NCBI GenBank assembly: GCA_964646885.1
Contig: CAZYFM010000002.1
Coordinates: 1-64,000, forward strand
DNA length: 64,000 nt
Reading direction: 5' to 3'
Source of the DNA: SZUA-430 sp964646885
GTDB lineage: Bacteria; Pseudomonadota; Alphaproteobacteria; Micropepsales; Micropepsaceae
Within the stretch, counting starts at the first letter, position 1. Every line of letters starts with the position of its first letter. This document shows, piece by piece, positions 61,607-64,000 of this stretch. The notes beneath the pieces are model-generated. The model saw nothing but the letters and a program-made list of their open reading frames with translations. It was not told where the DNA came from and searched no databases. Position numbers and translations under genes: made by a program.

Positions 61607-62360
61607 TGCTTTGGAAGAGCCTGCTGTAGCGGATCGCCGCGGGCCACTTCCAGATTTCCCAGTTCTTCGCGCTGCCATCTGTCGAAAACAATATGAGGTC
61701 GGCCCGGCCGACGAGGTTCTCTTCCGGAACGAAGCCGACCCCGCTGTTCGGAATGCGGCTGTCATTGGACTGGTCCCGGTTGTCACCCATCATAAAGTAG
61801 TGGCCCGCGGGTACAACGAATTCTTGGGTATTGTCCCATCCCGGATAATCGGGATCCCGGTCCAGCACGTAGTGCGAGACACCATTGGGCAGCGTCTCGA
61901 CATAGCGGGGAATGCGCTCCTCATAGCCATAGGGCGACACCCGGACGAAGTCGTCCGCGCGCTTCATCTTGCACGGCACGCCATTGATGTGCAGTACGCC
62001 GTCAATCATCTGGATGCGATCACCGGGCAAGCCGACAACCCGCTTGATGTAGTCTTCGCTCGGACGGGCCGGCAGCTTGAAGACCACCACATCACCGCGC
62101 TGCGGCTGTCCACTCCAGACGCGTCCCGAAAACAGGTTCGGCGACCATGGGAACGTGTGCTTGGAATAGCCGTAGCTGAACTTGGTGACGAACAGGTAGT
62201 CGCCAACCAGAAGCGTGTCCTCCATCGAGCTGGAGGGGATGTTGAACGGCTGGAACAGGAACGTCCGGATGAATACCGCAAGCAGCAGGGCGTAAAACAC
62301 AACACGGAACACTTCAGCACCCCACCCCAGTCGCCAGGTGAATGGCGATTGCCCCGTCAC
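61599..62360 (-). CDS. lepB: Signal peptidase I, second copy
   Basis: 253 residues. One N-terminal membrane segment (AEVFRVVFYALLLAVFIRTF) is followed by the catalytic Ser in IPSSSMEDTLLVGDY and Lys in EDYIKRVVGLPGD. Further conserved segments are MMGDNRDQSNDSR and GFVPEENLVGRADLILFS. It cleaves signal peptides at the periplasmic side of the membrane. It is about 50% like its upstream neighbour, so a tandem duplication is likely. It overlaps rnc by 8 bp and follows lepB copy 1 by 10 bp. Confidence 0.94.
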   Translation of the reverse strand: MTGQSPFTWRLGWGAEVFRVVFYALLLAVFIRTFLFQPFNIPSSSMEDTLLVGDYLFVTKFSYGYSKHTFPWSPNLFSGRVWSGQPQRGDVVVFKLPARPSEDYIKRVVGLPGDRIQMIDGVLHINGVPCKMKRADDFVRVSPYGYEERIPRYVETLPNGVSHYVLDRDPDYPGWDNTQEFVVPAGHYFMMGDNRDQSNDSRIPNSGVGFVPEENLVGRADLILFSTDGSAKNWEIWKWPAAIRYSRLFQSIG

Positions 62361-62370
62361 GTTACTGCCA

Positions 62371-63135
62371 TCAGGAAATCAGGTTCAGAAGCCTGCTGTA
62401 GCGAATGGCGAACGGCCACTTCCACAGCTCCCAGACCGCCGCAGACCCGTCATGCGAAAAGAAAATGACCTGGGCGCGACCGACGAGATTGGCGGCAGGC
62501 ACATAACCGACATCGCCGCGGCTGTCGTTCGAGTTGTCCCGGTTGTCACCCATCATGAAATAGTGACCGGCAGGAACAACGAATTCTTCCGTGTCGTCGA
62601 AGCGGGAAGCGACGTCGCGGTTGAGCACGACATGCGACACGCCATTCGGAAGAGTTTCAAGGTAACGCTCCACGTTGACCTGAGTGCCATCCTCGAGTGT
62701 TTCCACGCGATCCTCGATGCGCTCGAGCTTCACGGGCACGCCATTGATGTGGAGCACGCCGCCGATCACCTGGATGCGGTCGCCGGGCAATCCAACCACG
62801 CGCTTGATGTAATCCTGGCTCGGGTCGCTGGGCAGGCGGAATACGACCACATCACCACGCTCGGCCTCGCCACCAAGAATTCGCTCCTCGGAAGCGTGCG
62901 CCGGAGCGATCAGCGGAATGGAATAGACCGAGTAGCCGTAAGTGAACTTGGAAACAAAAAGGTAATCTCCAACCTCAAGCGATCCCTCCATCGAGCTCGA
63001 CGGAATGCGGAAAGGCTGGAACAGGAGGGTCTGAACGAAGGCCACAATGCCCACGACGATACCGATCGTCTTTGCCGTCTCAACGACACTTTCGCTCTTC
63101 CACCACGGCTTGTCGGTGCTGGCAGTCATTCGCAT
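62371..63135 (-). CDS. lepB: Signal peptidase I, first copy
   Basis: 254 residues. A membrane segment (VVETAKTIGIVVGIVAFVQTL) is followed by catalytic Ser in IPSSSMEGSLEVGDYLFV and Lys in QDYIKRVVGLPGDRIQVI. MMGDNRDNSNDSRGDVGYVPA is conserved. It follows acpS by 117 bp. The body between residues 90 and 170 differs from copy 2 (for example YSIPLIAPAHASEERILGG here), which may widen substrate choice. Either ATG near 63129 or 63135 could start it. Confidence 0.94.
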   Translation of the reverse strand: MRMTASTDKPWWKSESVVETAKTIGIVVGIVAFVQTLLFQPFRIPSSSMEGSLEVGDYLFVSKFTYGYSVYSIPLIAPAHASEERILGGEAERGDVVVFRLPSDPSQDYIKRVVGLPGDRIQVIGGVLHINGVPVKLERIEDRVETLEDGTQVNVERYLETLPNGVSHVVLNRDVASRFDDTEEFVVPAGHYFMMGDNRDNSNDSRGDVGYVPAANLVGRAQVIFFSHDGSAAVWELWKWPFAIRYSRLLNLIS

Positions 63136-63252
63136 GGTACCTTGGGTTCGTTCCTTGACATTGTACTATCAGATGAGGTTTGGGCCAAAAAGTGTCAATC
63201 GTCGGCCCATTACAACCGGTTAACCGCTACCGAGGGAATCCGGCCCCGGAAC

Positions 63253-63666
63253 TCACTGGAGAGGCGAATTCTCGGGCACGGCGGAGATGATCACGATGGC
63301 TTGAGCCAGCGGAAAGTCGTCGGTGATCGAAAGGTCGATCTGCGCCTTCATTCCCGGGGGAATCATCGACTTCAGCCGTTCCGCGGCTCCCCCGGTGAGT
63401 TCCATTGTGGGCTTGCCGGAACGCAGGTTCACCACGCCAAGGTCGCGCCAGTACACGCTTTTGCGAAAACCCGTGCCCAGCGCCTTGGAACACGCCTCTT
63501 TTGCCGCAAAGCGCTTCGCATACGATGCAGCCCGGTTGCGCCGCCCCTCGGACTTGCGCTGCTCGGTCGGCGTAAACAGCCGTTGGACAAACCTGTCCCC
63601 GAACCGTTCGAGCGTGGCCTCGATCCGCCGGATGTCGATGAGATCGCTTCCAATTCCAATGATCAT
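63253..63666 (-). CDS. acpS: Holo-[acyl-carrier-protein] synthase
   Basis: 137 residues. Both metal-binding motifs are present: GIGSDLIDIRRIE at the N-terminus and KRFAAKEACSKALGTG in the middle. It attaches 4'-phosphopantetheine from CoA to acyl carrier protein. It starts 39 bp after pdxJ, the standard order in proteobacteria. Confidence 0.95.
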   Translation of the reverse strand: MIIGIGSDLIDIRRIEATLERFGDRFVQRLFTPTEQRKSEGRRNRAASYAKRFAAKEACSKALGTGFRKSVYWRDLGVVNLRSGKPTMELTGGAAERLKSMIPPGMKAQIDLSITDDFPLAQAIVIISAVPENSPLQ

Positions 63667-63705
63667 CTGAAGGGTCCCGGAGGTTCAGGGATGTGGGACG
63701 TCACG

Positions 63706-64000
63706 TCATCCCCGCGCTTCGTTCATCAGCTGCCGCATGCGCCGGATCGAGCTTTCAAGTCCGGTAAATATGGCCTCGCCGATGAGGAAGTGACCGATGT
63801 TGAGCTCCGCCAGCTCGGGGATTCGCGCCACCGGACCAACAGTGTCAAAGCTCAGGCCGTGCCCTGCATGCACCTCGAGGCCCAATGACTGTCCCCACCG
63901 CGCGCCCCGGGTAAGGCGATCAAGGATTTCGTCCCGCAGCGTCAGGTCGCCAGCCACGTGCGCTTCGCAATAGGCACCGGTGTGCAGCTCGACGACATGG
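63706..64000 (-). CDS. pdxJ: Pyridoxine 5'-phosphate synthase (3' part)
   Basis: The frame runs off the right edge. The visible C-terminal 97 residues have VVELHTGAYCEAH, LEVHAGHGLSFDTVGPVARIPE and LNIGHFLIGEAIFTGLESSI, which match PdxJ. PdxJ joins 1-deoxy-xylulose phosphate and aminoacetone phosphate in vitamin B6 synthesis. First gene seen of the leftward cluster. Confidence 0.93.
   Translation of the reverse strand, partial: HVVELHTGAYCEAHVAGDLTLRDEILDRLTRGARWGQSLGLEVHAGHGLSFDTVGPVARIPELAELNIGHFLIGEAIFTGLESSIRRMRQLMNEARG

Noticed and set aside
61607..61786. Longer N-terminus for RNase III
   Set aside because: It overlaps lepB, is basic and low in complexity, and does not resemble RNase III, while a TTG at 61606 gives a normal start.

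Overview
The window is GC-rich and chromosomal. It most likely comes from an alphaproteobacterium. The right end carries the alphaproteobacterial order pdxJ-acpS-lepB-lepB-rnc-era-recO next to parC. A full TTAA-N7-TTAAC box, the binding site of the cell-cycle regulator CtrA, lies at 4866-4881. Many exported proteins, a TonB-dependent receptor and autotransporters show a Gram-negative envelope. I cannot name the genus. I saw no rRNA, tRNA, insertion sequence, prophage or CRISPR array.

Left part (1-16000), mostly exported, signalling or poorly known proteins: an outer-membrane barrel protein, a SIMPL protein, and a pentapeptide-repeat/EF-hand lipoprotein/amidase operon. That operon is divergent from a zinc-phospholipase-C-like/DUF4332 fusion, with the CtrA box between them. 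Next come a GST and a tight two-gene unit: a secreted trypsin-fold protein whose catalytic serine is alanine, followed by a secreted TPR-CHAT (caspase-like) protease. A membrane histidine kinase and a membrane adenylate cyclase follow.

16100-24318: an adenosylcobalamin riboswitch heads a closely spaced unit of a BtuB-like receptor, an HpcH/HpaI aldolase, an unusual crotonase and an amidase. It meets a lipoprotein prolyl oligopeptidase on the other strand, and a DUF169 protein follows. 24315-33368 is a surface block: a 1876-residue autotransporter with about a dozen tandem beta-strand repeats, a YadA-like trimeric adhesin, and, divergent from it, two tandem exported paralogs of unknown function.

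33397-56834 is mixed accessory and housekeeping content: a spinster-type MFS transporter, an M16 peptidase, an SDR, a two-component system divergent from an EF-hand protein, and TerC. A TetR-iorA-iorB-cytochrome c oxidase operon has a clear 9-bp inverted-repeat operator. The rest includes a saccharopine-dehydrogenase-like protein, a LuxR-type regulator, an alpha/beta hydrolase plus SCO protein, a Nudix hydrolase, a TetA-like MFS, a PAS protein, DUF1801, GST and a small membrane protein. The 1-kb gap 41646-42681 has no intact gene but is full of hairpins and may encode small RNAs.

56896-64000 is core: parC, then (all leftward) recO, era, rnc, two lepB copies, acpS and the 3' part of pdxJ. rnc and era both use TTG starts that overlap the preceding gene.
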